Positions 1-8,256 of a DNA stretch of 64,000 nucleotides are shown here, piece by piece. Origin of the DNA: Pseudomonas sp. MM213. Lineage in GTDB: Bacteria; Pseudomonadota; Gammaproteobacteria; Pseudomonadales; Pseudomonadaceae. The DNA is taken from positions 2,232,001-2,296,000 of the forward strand of contig NZ_CP081943.1 in the NCBI RefSeq assembly GCF_020423045.1, given 5' to 3'. Under the pieces are notes generated by a model. The model had not been told where the DNA came from, did not search any database, and saw only the letters and a program-made list of their open reading frames with translations. A program made the position numbers and the translations under genes. Within the stretch, counting starts at the first letter, position 1. Each line of letters begins with the position of its first letter.

Positions 1-319
1 CCGACAGCTGCGTAAGTACCAGCGCATTGCCAGCGCATCAAAGCAGTTTTGATTGAGGTTGATCGTTCTCACGCTACGCGTGGAAGTCATGCCTGAGTTC
101 TGGCGGGCTGAAAATCCGACTTTTTCAACGGATGATCCATTGCTGCCCTGCATGAAGGGCAGCAATGGGTCGGCTGCTGCCCTTCGTAACTGGTCGTTAT
201 CGACCTGATGATGCCAGCCGCTCGACAGAAGTCGCCATTCCATCCCGAGCAATCTTGTCATTTGCCAAGGCTTAAGGCAGGGTCGATACCACTGACATCT
301 CTGCCAAAGGAGTCACTCC
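1..319. other. Leader/intergenic region with a 13-bp perfect hairpin
   Basis: No convincing gene is seen. An open frame entering from the left edge stops near position 52 and could be the end of an upstream gene, but it is too short to name. Positions 137-149 and 156-168 form a perfect 13-bp inverted repeat with a 6-nt loop and no T-run. The left-arm core TGCTGCCCT recurs at 175-183, so the middle segment could pair with either copy. The last bases carry the AAGGAG ribosome site of the gene starting at 320. Confidence 0.5.
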
Positions 320-1453
320 ATGTCAAAGCTATATCCCAGTATCGATCCTGAGGGGCTGGTCGAGTACTCAGTGGTCTACACCGACCGCTCGCTCAACCAC
401 ATGTCGCAGTCATTTCAAGGCGTGATGAAGAACATTTCCAGGACCCTGAAACAGGTCTACAACGCCCAGGCTGTTGCGGTGGTTCCGGGCAGCGGCACAT
501 TTGGCATGGAAGCGGTGGCGCGACAGTTTGCCACCGGCCAGCAATGCCTGGTGATACGCAACGGCTGGTTCAGTTATCGCTGGAGCCAGATCCTTGAGAT
601 GGGCAACATCCCGGCGGCCACCACGGTGCTGAAAGCCCGACCGGTCGACGCGGGTCGCCAGGCTGCCTACGCCCCACCCCCTCTGGACGAAGTGCTGGCA
701 GCCATTGTGGCGCAGAAGCCGCAGATTGTCTTCGCCCCCCACGTTGAAACCTCCTCAGGGATTATCCTGCCCGACGACTACCTGCGGGCCGTCGGCGACG
801 CCGTGCATGCGGTGGGTGGCCTGTTCGTGCTGGACTGCATCGCCTCAGGCACGATTTGGGTTGATATGCACAAATGCGCCGTCGACCTGCTGATCAGCGC
901 ACCGCAGAAAGGCTGGAGCGCCTCCCCTTGCTGCGCCCTGGTGATGCTCAGTTCCTTGGCCCTCGAACGCATCGAGCAGACGCAGAGCAGCAGCTTCGCC
1001 TGCGACCTGAAAAAGTGGCTTCAGATCATGCAGGCCTACGAACAGGGCGGACATGCCTACCATGCGACCATGCCCAGCGATTCCCTCGCGCGATTCAACG
1101 ATGTGATGAAAGAGACGCAAGCCTACGGTTTCGACAAGGTCCGCGACGAACAACAGGCGCTGGGCGATCGGGTGCGCGCCATGTTGACCGGCAAAGGCAT
1201 CAAAAGCGTGGCCGCAGCTGGCTTTCAGGCCCCTGGCGTCGTGGTGAGCTACACCGATGATGCCGACATCAAGAACGGCAAGAAATTTGCCAACCACGGC
1301 CTACAGATCGCCGCCGGAGTGCCGTTGCAATGCGACGAGCCGGCCGACTTCCAGACCTTCCGCATCGGTCTGTTCGGACTCGAAAAGCTGCAAAATATCG
1401 AGCGCACGGTCAGCACCCTCGAGCAGGCACTGGATGAGGTGATGGTGAACTAA
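320..1453 (+). CDS. Class V aminotransferase, alanine-glyoxylate/serine-pyruvate type
   Basis: A 377-aa PLP-dependent fold-type I enzyme of the alanine-glyoxylate / serine-pyruvate / 2-aminoethylphosphonate aminotransferase group, which moves an amino group between small amino acids and 2-oxo acids. The N-terminal third has the glycine-rich cofactor motif PGSGTFGMEA (about 56-65). LDCIASG (171-177) carries the aspartate that contacts the pyridine nitrogen, and SAPQKGWSASP has the likely Schiff-base Lys197. Length is normal for the family. The start is fixed by AAGGAG at 307-312, 7 nt upstream. It stands alone, convergent with the TetR gene, so its substrate cannot be deduced from neighbours. 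Confidence 0.85.
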   Translation: MSKLYPSIDPEGLVEYSVVYTDRSLNHMSQSFQGVMKNISRTLKQVYNAQAVAVVPGSGTFGMEAVARQFATGQQCLVIRNGWFSYRWSQILEMGNIPAATTVLKARPVDAGRQAAYAPPPLDEVLAAIVAQKPQIVFAPHVETSSGIILPDDYLRAVGDAVHAVGGLFVLDCIASGTIWVDMHKCAVDLLISAPQKGWSASPCCALVMLSSLALERIEQTQSSSFACDLKKWLQIMQAYEQGGHAYHATMPSDSLARFNDVMKETQAYGFDKVRDEQQALGDRVRAMLTGKGIKSVAAAGFQAPGVVVSYTDDADIKNGKKFANHGLQIAAGVPLQCDEPADFQTFRIGLFGLEKLQNIERTVSTLEQALDEVMVN

Positions 1454-1561
1454 GCCCGCATCTTGCCTGGGCACTGCCGGCCCACGGCGCTGATCTACGA
1501 ATATGACGCTGGTCGTCCGGACGTCATGTCAGAACCACAAGGGAAAGCCCGTGCACGTGTC

Positions 1562-2122
1562 TTAGTGACGCGTGCGCCACGGTGGAATAGCCCCTTCGAA
1601 AAGTGAAAAGGCTCGACTCAGGAAACTGTTGAAGCGAGCGGCATCACGCCGCAGCCCTGCCTGCTGACCACCAATCAGGCACAGATGGGCCACCCGACCA
1701 ATCACTTCTGCTTCGCCTGGCAAAGGGACCAAGCGCCGGCACGTCCGTATCGCGAAGTCCAGTCGTCTTGTGTCAACACGCTGCTGAAACTCGCCTACCA
1801 ACGGATCGTGCAGCGACCAGGCTCGGATGGAAACTTCCCGCCCAGGTTGTTTCTCAGCGGCAATACTCAAGTAGCGTTTCAGGATTTCGCCCGCGCTACG
1901 ACCCTGCGCCGCATAAGTGAGCATGCGCTCCGTGTAGTCTTCTTCCCAAGCGGCCAGCAAGGTGCGGACAAAGTCTTCGCGATTACGGAAATGGTGATAG
2001 AACGATCCGCGGGTCACATTCAATCGGCGCGATAGACTCTCGGCCGAAACACCACTATGTCCTATTTGGTCGAGGGCCTCAAAACCAGCCGCGATCCAAT
2101 GGTTGCGAGTTAATTTTCCCAC
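1562..2122 (-). CDS. TetR/AcrR family transcriptional regulator
   Basis: A 186-aa TetR-type repressor. The N-terminal helix-turn-helix is clear: a helix around GFEALDQIGHSGVSAESLSR, then RLNVTRGSFYHHFRNREDF at about 28-46, the classic recognition helix of this family. The rest is a helical ligand-binding domain with no recognisable specificity. It is divergent from the DJ-1/PfpI gene, and a perfect 10-bp inverted repeat lies between them, so it probably represses itself and that neighbour. Inducer unknown. Confidence 0.9.
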   Translation of the reverse strand: MGKLTRNHWIAAGFEALDQIGHSGVSAESLSRRLNVTRGSFYHHFRNREDFVRTLLAAWEEDYTERMLTYAAQGRSAGEILKRYLSIAAEKQPGREVSIRAWSLHDPLVGEFQQRVDTRRLDFAIRTCRRLVPLPGEAEVIGRVAHLCLIGGQQAGLRRDAARFNSFLSRAFSLFEGAIPPWRTRH

Positions 2123-2144
2123 CCGTTATTTCGCTCCATGTTTA

Positions 2145-2169
2145 GCGCCATACAGACTGTGTATGGCGC
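2145..2169. promoter_or_regulatory. Palindromic operator candidate between tetR-like and pfpI-like genes
   Basis: GCGCCATACA and TGTATGGCGC are perfect 10-bp inverted arms around a 5-bp spacer. The site lies 22 bp from the start codon of the TetR gene and 67 bp before the chosen start of the divergent gene. Size, symmetry and position are those expected for a TetR-family operator; binding itself is inferred. Confidence 0.65.
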
Positions 2170-2236
2170 GCAACCGATTGATACGCTGCGAACACCAGCA
2201 AAGATAGCCGTTGCGTTTTGCACGCTAGCACTTTTC

Positions 2237-2899
2237 ATGGAGCTCGCCTTGAAGAAAATCGTTCTGGTTGCTTTCGACCAATTCACTGATATCGACCTGT
2301 TCCTGATGTGGGACATTTTGGGTCGCAACACTGAGGACTGGCACGTCCGGATATTGGGTTCCAGCGCTATCGTGCGATCGGCGCATGGCCTGTCTGTTTC
2401 GGTGCACGGTCCGCTTTCCGAGGCCAATAGTGCCGACGCAGTATTGTTCGTCAGCGGCAAGGAAGGGATACCCGCTGCACTTGCCGCCCCGGATTTCCTG
2501 CCGTCGTTTGAACTTGACTCCAGACGCCAGCGAATCGGTTCCATATGCGCCGGAGCGTTCATTCTCGAACGGCTTGGGCTGCTCAGCGGCCAAGCAACTA
2601 CACACCCGGATGCACGATCGAGCTTGCAAGCTCTGGGACTTGAACCCGTGGACCAGCCACTTGTTTGCCAGGGGAACGTTGCAACGGCTGGCGGATGCCT
2701 TTCGGCGCTCTATCTGGTGGGATGGCTGGTTGAATCCTGGTTCGATGTCGGCAAGCGCCGTGCAACGTTGCTCCCTGTTTTGCCAGCTGGGCAGCAAGAG
2801 CTCTATGATGCGTTGATCGGGCTCAGCATCCGACAAGGAGCGTTATACGACAAACCATCGCAACAAGAAACGCGACATGGCATGTCATCTAATTGGTAG
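2237..2899 (+). CDS. DJ-1/PfpI family (class I glutamine amidotransferase-like) protein
   Basis: A 220-aa protein with the DJ-1/PfpI fold. It starts KKIVLVAFDQFTDIDLFLMWD, the usual first strand and helix, and has the nucleophile elbow GSICAGAFIL with Cys104, followed by TTHPDARSSL, where the family has its His. This subgroup resembles the N-terminal domain of GlxA-like AraC regulators and isonitrile hydratase-like proteins, but there is no helix-turn-helix here. The ATG at 2237 is preferred over an upstream ATG at 2138, because the upstream one would place the palindromic operator inside the coding region. No strong ribosome site precedes either. Substrate unknown. Confidence 0.75.
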   Translation: MELALKKIVLVAFDQFTDIDLFLMWDILGRNTEDWHVRILGSSAIVRSAHGLSVSVHGPLSEANSADAVLFVSGKEGIPAALAAPDFLPSFELDSRRQRIGSICAGAFILERLGLLSGQATTHPDARSSLQALGLEPVDQPLVCQGNVATAGGCLSALYLVGWLVESWFDVGKRRATLLPVLPAGQQELYDALIGLSIRQGALYDKPSQQETRHGMSSNW

Positions 2900-2922
2900 T
2901 TGGAACTCAGGAGAGATCCCCG

Positions 2923-3459
2923 ATGCCCCGAGAATTTGAACTCATTATGTCCGTGCCAGTACCCTCGAGGTCCGGCATCACCCACCTTTACGAGTCGATG
3001 AACCTGGCGGACGCTTTTGCGATTCAGCTCCCGGCGGGCACCTCCAGCAATCCAGATGTGCTGGCTCGATTCATCCTTTCCCACCAGCCATCCTGGATCG
3101 GATGGCTCATGAAAGTCCGAGACACTATCGTTGCCTGTTTTGGTATCAAGACAGCCAGACATTTGGCAACGCTTGCTGATCGGATTCAAATCTTCAAGGT
3201 CTACAGCTCGAACCAGACTGAAATCGTGTTGGGAGAGGACGACAAGCACCTCGACTTCCGGATATCGATCCTGTGTTCTGGAGAGGCAGAGCCAGAAGGC
3301 AGTCGCCAACTCGTTTTTTCAACCGTGGTCCATTGCCACAATCGTCTAGGCCGGGCCTACATATTCGTTATTGCCCCATTTCACCGCTTGGTTGTTAAGG
3401 CCAGCCTCCTCCGTGCAGCGCGCATCGGTTGGCCTCTGGCTACCGGCTCCGAAGGCTGA
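2923..3459 (+). CDS. DUF2867-like protein
   Basis: A 178-aa protein beginning MPREFELIMSVPVPSRSG. It resembles the DUF2867 family: an N-terminal segment with a DAF motif, a central hydrophobic stretch SWIGWLMKVRDTIVACFG, and a C-terminal half rich in beta strands ending near ARIGWPLATG. Function unknown. A good ribosome site (CAGGAG at 2908-2913) precedes the ATG at 2923, 23 bp after the stop of the DJ-1/PfpI gene, so the two are probably co-transcribed and under the same TetR control. Family assignment is from memory of the pattern only. Confidence 0.65.
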   Translation: MPREFELIMSVPVPSRSGITHLYESMNLADAFAIQLPAGTSSNPDVLARFILSHQPSWIGWLMKVRDTIVACFGIKTARHLATLADRIQIFKVYSSNQTEIVLGEDDKHLDFRISILCSGEAEPEGSRQLVFSTVVHCHNRLGRAYIFVIAPFHRLVVKASLLRAARIGWPLATGSEG

Positions 3460-3575
3460 GAGCAAGGTCGCGTAGTAGTACAGGGTGGCAAAAAGGCAGG
3501 ACGACGCTATAGAAAGAACGACACCTTTGAACAAGGGGGCGTCCACTTATCAGGGGAGAATTGAAGATCAGCCAG

Positions 3576-4502
3576 TCAAATGGCCCAGGGGGGCACTGGG
3601 ATGAACTTTGACTCGATCCATTGTTTGAAGGCGACGACCACAGCGCTGGGAAATTTGGCCGATGGCCTGATCAAGTAGACTCCACCAGCGGTGTCCAATT
3701 GCCAGTCAGGAAGAACATGCAGCAGTTTTCCGGCTGCAATATCACTACTCATCAACCAGTCACCGGCGCCCAGTATTCCCGCATCCGCTCGGGCCGCCGC
3801 AAGTAACGACTCGCTATCATTGGCCGTCAGGTTTCCTTTGGGTGAAACCGTCTGAAGTTCGTTACCTCGATGAAGTCTCCACTGAGGAAAAGACGCAAGA
3901 CCGCTGAAGCGAAGGCAATTGTGCTTGATCAGATCCTGAGGCGTTTCAGGCATGCCATGCTCTCTGATGTAAGCAGGCGACGCACACAATATGCGGCGAT
4001 GATCACTCAGTTTCCTGGCGATCAACCTGTTGTCTTCCAACTCTCCAATTCGGATGGCAGCGTCAAAACCTTCATCAATGATATCGACCAGCCGCTCGCT
4101 ATAGTCTGCAAGGATTGAGACGTGAGGGTAAGCCTTGAGAAACTCCGGCAGCATCGGGCCAAGCCAACGCCGTCCCATGGCTGCGGGCAGCGCAAGCCGC
4201 AAAGTTCCTCGAATTTCGCTGGCCCCCTCCGCTGCTTGCTGCTGCGCTTCATTCATCAGTTCGATGGCGGAGCGAAGACGCTGCTCCAGCTTGGCACCTA
4301 CTTCGGTAATTCGAACCTGCCGGGTTGAACGCTCCACCAGCCGAACACCAAGGCGCTTTTCCATTGAGGCGAGTCGTTTCGAGACGACCGTAGGGTGTCG
4401 CTGCAATAGCCGACCAGCCCCGACAAATGAACCTTGCGAGGCAACGGCCAGAAACGCAGCGATTTCGTCACTGTATTGATTATTCAGAACATCAAGATTC
4501 AT
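3576..4502 (-). CDS. LysR family transcriptional regulator
   Basis: A 308-aa LysR-type regulator. The winged helix-turn-helix is at the N-terminus (FLAVASQGSFVGAGRLL, then HPTVVSKRLASMEKRLGVRL), followed by the effector-binding domain (RGTLRLALPAAMGRRWL onward). Start chosen at MNLDVLNNQ because this ATG overlaps the stop of the upstream oxidoreductase gene as ATGA (4499-4502), a common coupling arrangement. Unlike most LysR regulators it is not divergent from its likely target but lies downstream in the same transcription unit. The effector is unknown; a quinone or other electrophile would fit its partner. Confidence 0.88.
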   Translation of the reverse strand: MNLDVLNNQYSDEIAAFLAVASQGSFVGAGRLLQRHPTVVSKRLASMEKRLGVRLVERSTRQVRITEVGAKLEQRLRSAIELMNEAQQQAAEGASEIRGTLRLALPAAMGRRWLGPMLPEFLKAYPHVSILADYSERLVDIIDEGFDAAIRIGELEDNRLIARKLSDHRRILCASPAYIREHGMPETPQDLIKHNCLRFSGLASFPQWRLHRGNELQTVSPKGNLTANDSESLLAAARADAGILGAGDWLMSSDIAAGKLLHVLPDWQLDTAGGVYLIRPSAKFPSAVVVAFKQWIESKFIPVPPWAI

Positions 4503-5479
4503 GGTTTTAGAATGATCGCCCCGGATGAACGCCACGACTCCAGGTCGGCATGCGCCAATGCTGCGTCAGCCAATGAATAGCTCGCCCAGATCCGGGGTTT
4601 GATAATACCCGCAGCAATGGCGGCCAAGACATCCTTGGCTCGTTCCTGGTACTCAGCGGCACTTGCCGTATGGGCTGCCAACGAAGGACGCGTCAGGTAC
4701 AGCGAGCCTTTGGAATTGAGTGTTGATAGCTCCACGGCAGACGGTGCACCGGATGAAGCTCCAAACGAGACCATCAAACCCCGTGGCCGCAGACTATCCA
4801 AAGACGCCTGGAAGGAAGCGCGCCCTATGGGGTCATAGACCACGTCAACCTTTCTACCCTCGGTGATACGAGCGACATCCGATGCCAGACTGTCAGCGTC
4901 AAACACCAAGACTTCATCACAGCCCAACGCCTTGGCTTTTTCGACACTGGCCGACTTTGAAACTACGCCGATTACGGTCGCACCTAAATGCTTTGCCCAC
5001 GGCACCATAATTTCCCCCAGTCCTCCAGCCACACCATAAAGAAGGATGGTTGTGCCATGCCCTACGGGATAGGTGCTCTTCAAAAGGTACTGTGCTGTGA
5101 GGCCCTTGAACATGACGGCTGCGGCATCATCAAACGACAGTGCATCCGGAATTTTGACCAGTCGCGCCGCCGGATAAAGCCGGGCCGAAGCATACGAACC
5201 AATAGGCCCGGTGGCATAAGCGACGCGATCCCCAACTTGCACATTGCTGACACCGGCACCCACAGCGGCGACACGCCCGGAGCCTTCCAACCCAAGTCCA
5301 GATGGCAACGCGATGGGCACTGCGCCCTTACGTTGGGTTACGTCGAGAAAATTGACACCAATCGCTTCTTGCTCAAGCCAAACGTCGCCTTGCCCTGGCA
5401 ATTGTTCGCTCAGTGTCTCCAGATTCAGTACTTCAGGATTGCCAAACTGGTTAAACCGGATCGCAGATACCATGGTCAT
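4499..5479 (-). CDS. Zinc-free NADPH:quinone oxidoreductase (zeta-crystallin type)
   Basis: A 326-aa medium-chain dehydrogenase/reductase. The N-terminal catalytic fold has IGVNFLDVTQRKG and GLEGSGRVAAVGAG. The Rossmann half has LLYGVAGGLGEIMVPWAKHLGA (about 146-167), which binds the nicotinamide cofactor, followed by YDPIGRASF. There is no zinc-binding cysteine set, as in quinone oxidoreductases. Such enzymes reduce quinones or conjugated carbonyls with NADPH in the cytosol. First gene of a two-gene unit with the LysR regulator, overlapping it by 4 bp. A GAGGA ribosome site precedes the start. Confidence 0.85.
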   Translation of the reverse strand: MTMVSAIRFNQFGNPEVLNLETLSEQLPGQGDVWLEQEAIGVNFLDVTQRKGAVPIALPSGLGLEGSGRVAAVGAGVSNVQVGDRVAYATGPIGSYASARLYPAARLVKIPDALSFDDAAAVMFKGLTAQYLLKSTYPVGHGTTILLYGVAGGLGEIMVPWAKHLGATVIGVVSKSASVEKAKALGCDEVLVFDADSLASDVARITEGRKVDVVYDPIGRASFQASLDSLRPRGLMVSFGASSGAPSAVELSTLNSKGSLYLTRPSLAAHTASAAEYQERAKDVLAAIAAGIIKPRIWASYSLADAALAHADLESWRSSGAIILKP

Positions 5480-6091
5480 TTCCTCTTCATCCAGAAGCTG
5501 CCTTCACATTGATGCCTCTAGTGTGAGAACTGCCCCCGCGATGAACAAGACTGGTTTATTGCAGATCATTAATGCACAGATTGCAGCAATAAAATCGATA
5601 ACACCATGCGTTTTTCGCGTAGATCGATGGCGGGTGTGTAGCGATTGTAGAGACGCCAAAGATCATTGCAGAGCGTCTGCTTCGGAAAAACGTGGTCAGA
5701 CCATGTTTAGGATAATGGTGGTCTGGCCCCGGTTTCCCCACGGGGCGCATGATTGGCGGCTGTATGATTTGGATCGACTCAAAGGTGACTGTAGGGACAG
5801 GCAGAAATCGGCCAGAAGCGGTCGGTGAAACAGGGTCGCTACGATCTCCATAAATGGGGAATTACACCCACGCAACCGGGCGTTTACCACCTGATTTGAG
5901 GATTATCCCCCACTCACCTTTTCTCTAACTCGAAACGCCCGGAAGCAGTTTATTAATTAAGTTGAACTTTTTTCGCTCTATTGAAATGGCTCATTAGTTG
6001 CGCCGCCCCCTCGTACCCGCAATAGCTGTCGTCCCGGACATCATGCAGACGACAGGGCTTGGCAGATTCGGCATGACAGGAGGGGTGAAAA
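5480..6091. other. Gene-free stretch
   Basis: No open frame here looks coding on either strand. There is an imperfect inverted repeat near 5694-5728 (GGTCAGACCAT against ATGGTGGTCTGGCC). The base composition between 5900 and 6000 is more AT-rich than the neighbouring genes. The stretch ends with the strong ribosome site AGGAGGGG at 6078-6085. It looks like decayed accessory DNA upstream of the cytochrome oxidase scar. Confidence 0.4.
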
Positions 6092-6451
6092 ATGAAACGC
6101 GCGACACCACCATGCCGCTCCGTCGCCTTGCTGCTCGGGTCAAGCCTGCGCTGTCCGATGCGCCTTACCCTGACCACCGCCAACGCCATGCCGCTGGATG
6201 ATTTCGGTCCGCCACCACCGACGGCCCCTTCGGCATCTACTAACCCGCCGGCCGCCCCCAAGGCCGCGCCGGATGCCTTGCTGACCTTGCTGGCCGGACA
6301 TCATCCCGCCATCCGTCAGCCTGTGGGCGGCGACATCACCGGCCACCAGTTAGTTGTTCGCCTTGATTGGCACGCTGTTCATCCTGCCGGTGATTCTGAT
6401 GTACACCTTCAGGAGCTATTGGGTGTTCTGCGCAAAAGTGAGGATTGGTGA
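6092..6451 (+). CDS. Doubtful ORF with good ribosome site, proline-rich
   Basis: A 119-aa open frame. In its favour, AGGAGGGG lies 6 nt before the ATG. Against it, the product is low-complexity (PPPPTAPSASTNPPAAP), resembles no family I know, and its last third reads a cytochrome oxidase fragment in the wrong frame. It may be the surviving start of a small secreted protein joined by deletion to the oxidase remnant. Kept only because of the strong ribosome site. Confidence 0.25.
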   Translation: MKRATPPCRSVALLLGSSLRCPMRLTLTTANAMPLDDFGPPPPTAPSASTNPPAAPKAAPDALLTLLAGHHPAIRQPVGGDITGHQLVVRLDWHAVHPAGDSDVHLQELLGVLRKSEDW

Positions 6452-6467
6452 TGTCTTCCACTGTTAA
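6354..6467 (+). pseudogene. C-terminal remnant of cytochrome bd-type (cyanide-insensitive) oxidase subunit II
   Basis: In the frame starting at 6354 the translation LFALIGTLFILPVILMYTFR followed by SYWVF and KVRIGD reads as the last transmembrane segment and tail of CydB/CioB, ending at TAA 6465-6467. The usual VFRGKV motif is changed to VFCAKV. A TAG at 6351-6353 lies in frame directly upstream, and none of the other roughly 300 residues of the subunit, nor the heme-bearing subunit I, is present nearby. This is therefore a deletion scar. Confidence 0.7.
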
Positions 6468-6606
6468 ATCAATTACTCGAATCACGAATAGGCCGATACC
6501 CCGTTATAAGCAGGTCGCTCATTTGAGCCTAATGTTTATAGCGTTGCTGATTATGTTGGCGTTGAGCACTTTCGTAGCGATGGAGTTGCCCCTCGGAACG
6601 CTCTGA
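6451..6606 (+). CDS. Small single-pass membrane protein, possible oxidase accessory peptide
   Basis: A 51-aa ORF overlapping the end of the oxidase subunit II remnant by 17 bp, with GAGGA upstream of its ATG. The first half is basic and polar; the second half, about residues 25-45 (SLMFIALLIMLALSTFVAME), is one hydrophobic helix. Its position directly after subunit II is that of the CydX/YbgT or DUF2474 small subunits of bd oxidases, but the sequence does not match the versions I know. If real, it has outlived the enzyme it served. Confidence 0.4.
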   Translation: MSSTVKSITRITNRPIPRYKQVAHLSLMFIALLIMLALSTFVAMELPLGTL

Positions 6607-6700
6607 CGGTGGATGAGGCCGATCGCCCTCCGGACTGAACCACAGTGTTACCCGTAACGACCCGAACCGAAGTGAGAAAATCCCACTTCGCTCAACCAGA

Positions 6701-6735
6701 AAGCCCCCACACTTGAGCCGAGTGCGGGGGCTTTT
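6701..6735 (+). terminator. Rho-independent terminator
   Basis: GCCCCCACACT pairs with AGTGCGGGGGC (one mismatch) around a short loop and is followed by TTTT. A second smaller hairpin lies just before it at 6668-6690. It would end transcription from the oxidase remnant and small ORF and insulate the exporter operon. Confidence 0.75.
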
Positions 6736-7104
6736 CTTCGAGCACGAAAACCAGTCGCGCCTACCCGGTCTACCTAGACCTGCGTCACTAGTTTGAGACC
6801 TTGAGTCCAACACGCAGCTATCGGCCAATTTGAGCCAATGCTGACCGACAGCCTGGGCTGCTTGAAGACATTCGGGTATGAGCAAAGCGTGGCACAGTTT
6901 CCGGGGATATTTCGACGTCGTAGCGTCGCCGCGGCAAGGAGTTTTAGTGAGTTGGCATGGCTGGGGGATAGCAGTTGCGAGAGAAATAAATCTCATTCGC
7001 CATTTTTATGACGCTCGTCTGAAAATCGTCGGATAAATGGCGCTTCGCGTTGAGCTTTTACCTTCCTGACCTAGGCTCAAGCCATGTGGGAGGAGGTGCA
7101 GTCC

Positions 7105-8256
7105 ATGCGCAAATTATTGATTGGCTCGTCGATGCTGGCCTGTCTGATGGTGCTTGGTGGCTGGTTGAGTCGACCACAGCCGTTGCCGGTCAGGCTGCTA
7201 GAGGTTGAGCGGGGGCCGGTGGAGACGCTGGTGGCCAACACTCGCGCGGGTACGCTGAAGTCCTGTCGACGCTCGCATCTGTCCTTCAATGTCGGCGGCC
7301 AGGTTGCCGAGTTGCTGATCGGCGAGGGCCAGCGGGTTCAGCCGGGTCAGGTGCTCATGCGCCTGCGACAGGACGAGCAACAGGCCCGGCTGCAGGAGGC
7401 CGAGGCGCGGCTGGAGGCCCAACGCAACGCCCGCGAACAGCGCTGCCAGCAGGCTAATCTGGACCGGCGCGACCTAGATCGCCTGGGCCTTCTGGCCGAC
7501 CGCAAGCTGGTTGCCGCCGATCGTCTCGATCAGGCCGAGACCAAGGCTCACCTGGCGAAGCTGATGTGCAGTGCCACTGCCGTGCTGATCCGCGAAGCCG
7601 ACGCCAGCCTGCAGTTGCAGCGTTCACTGCTGGAGCAGACGACCCTGCGTGCGCCATTCGCCGGCATAGTCGCAGAAATCAACGGCGAACTCGGCGAGTT
7701 CGTCACCCCTTCGCCGCCGGGTATTCCCACGCCGCCGGCGATCGACCTGATCGACGACAGCTGCCTGTATGTCGAGGCGCCGATCGATGAGGTGGACGCT
7801 GCCCGGGTTCGCCCCGGAACCGCCGTGCGGATCAGCCTGGATGCCTTCCGTGGCCAGCATTTCGCCGGCCGCGTCAGCCGCATCGCGCCCTATGTGCGTG
7901 AACTGGAGAAGCAGGCGCGCACCGTCGATGTCGAGGTGCGCTTCGACCAGCCGCCGGCCGATCTGGTCCTGCTCACCGGCTATAGCGCCGATGTCGAGAT
8001 CCTCTTGGAGCAGCGCGCACGTGCTTTGCGCATCCCCACCGAGACCCTGCTGGAGGGGCAGCACGTGCTGCGATATGACCCGACCACCCGGGTGTTACGC
8101 GAGGTGGAGGTGCAAACCGGGTTGAGCAACTGGCGCTGGACCGAGGTGCTCGCAGGGCTGGACGAGGACGCACGTATAGTCGCCAGCCTCGAGCAGGAAG
8201 GGCTCAAGGACAACGTGGCGGTGATCCCGGTGGATGCGGCGGAGACTGAGCAATGA
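7105..8256 (+). CDS. HlyD/MacA-like periplasmic membrane fusion protein
   Basis: A 383-aa adaptor of an ABC exporter. The N-terminal hydrophobic anchor is MRKLLIGSSMLACLMVLGGW, followed by a lipoyl/barrel-sandwich half (LSFNVGGQVAELLIGEGQRV), a helical hairpin of alternating Arg/Glu/Ala/Gln at about 95-175, the second lipoyl half (TTLRAPFAGIVAEINGELGE) and beta-barrel domains. AGGAGG at 7091-7096 lies 8 nt before the ATG at 7105, fixing the start. First gene of a four-gene operon with overlapping junctions. It should bridge the inner-membrane permeases to an outer-membrane channel encoded elsewhere. Confidence 0.85.
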   Translation: MRKLLIGSSMLACLMVLGGWLSRPQPLPVRLLEVERGPVETLVANTRAGTLKSCRRSHLSFNVGGQVAELLIGEGQRVQPGQVLMRLRQDEQQARLQEAEARLEAQRNAREQRCQQANLDRRDLDRLGLLADRKLVAADRLDQAETKAHLAKLMCSATAVLIREADASLQLQRSLLEQTTLRAPFAGIVAEINGELGEFVTPSPPGIPTPPAIDLIDDSCLYVEAPIDEVDAARVRPGTAVRISLDAFRGQHFAGRVSRIAPYVRELEKQARTVDVEVRFDQPPADLVLLTGYSADVEILLEQRARALRIPTETLLEGQHVLRYDPTTRVLREVEVQTGLSNWRWTEVLAGLDEDARIVASLEQEGLKDNVAVIPVDAAETEQ

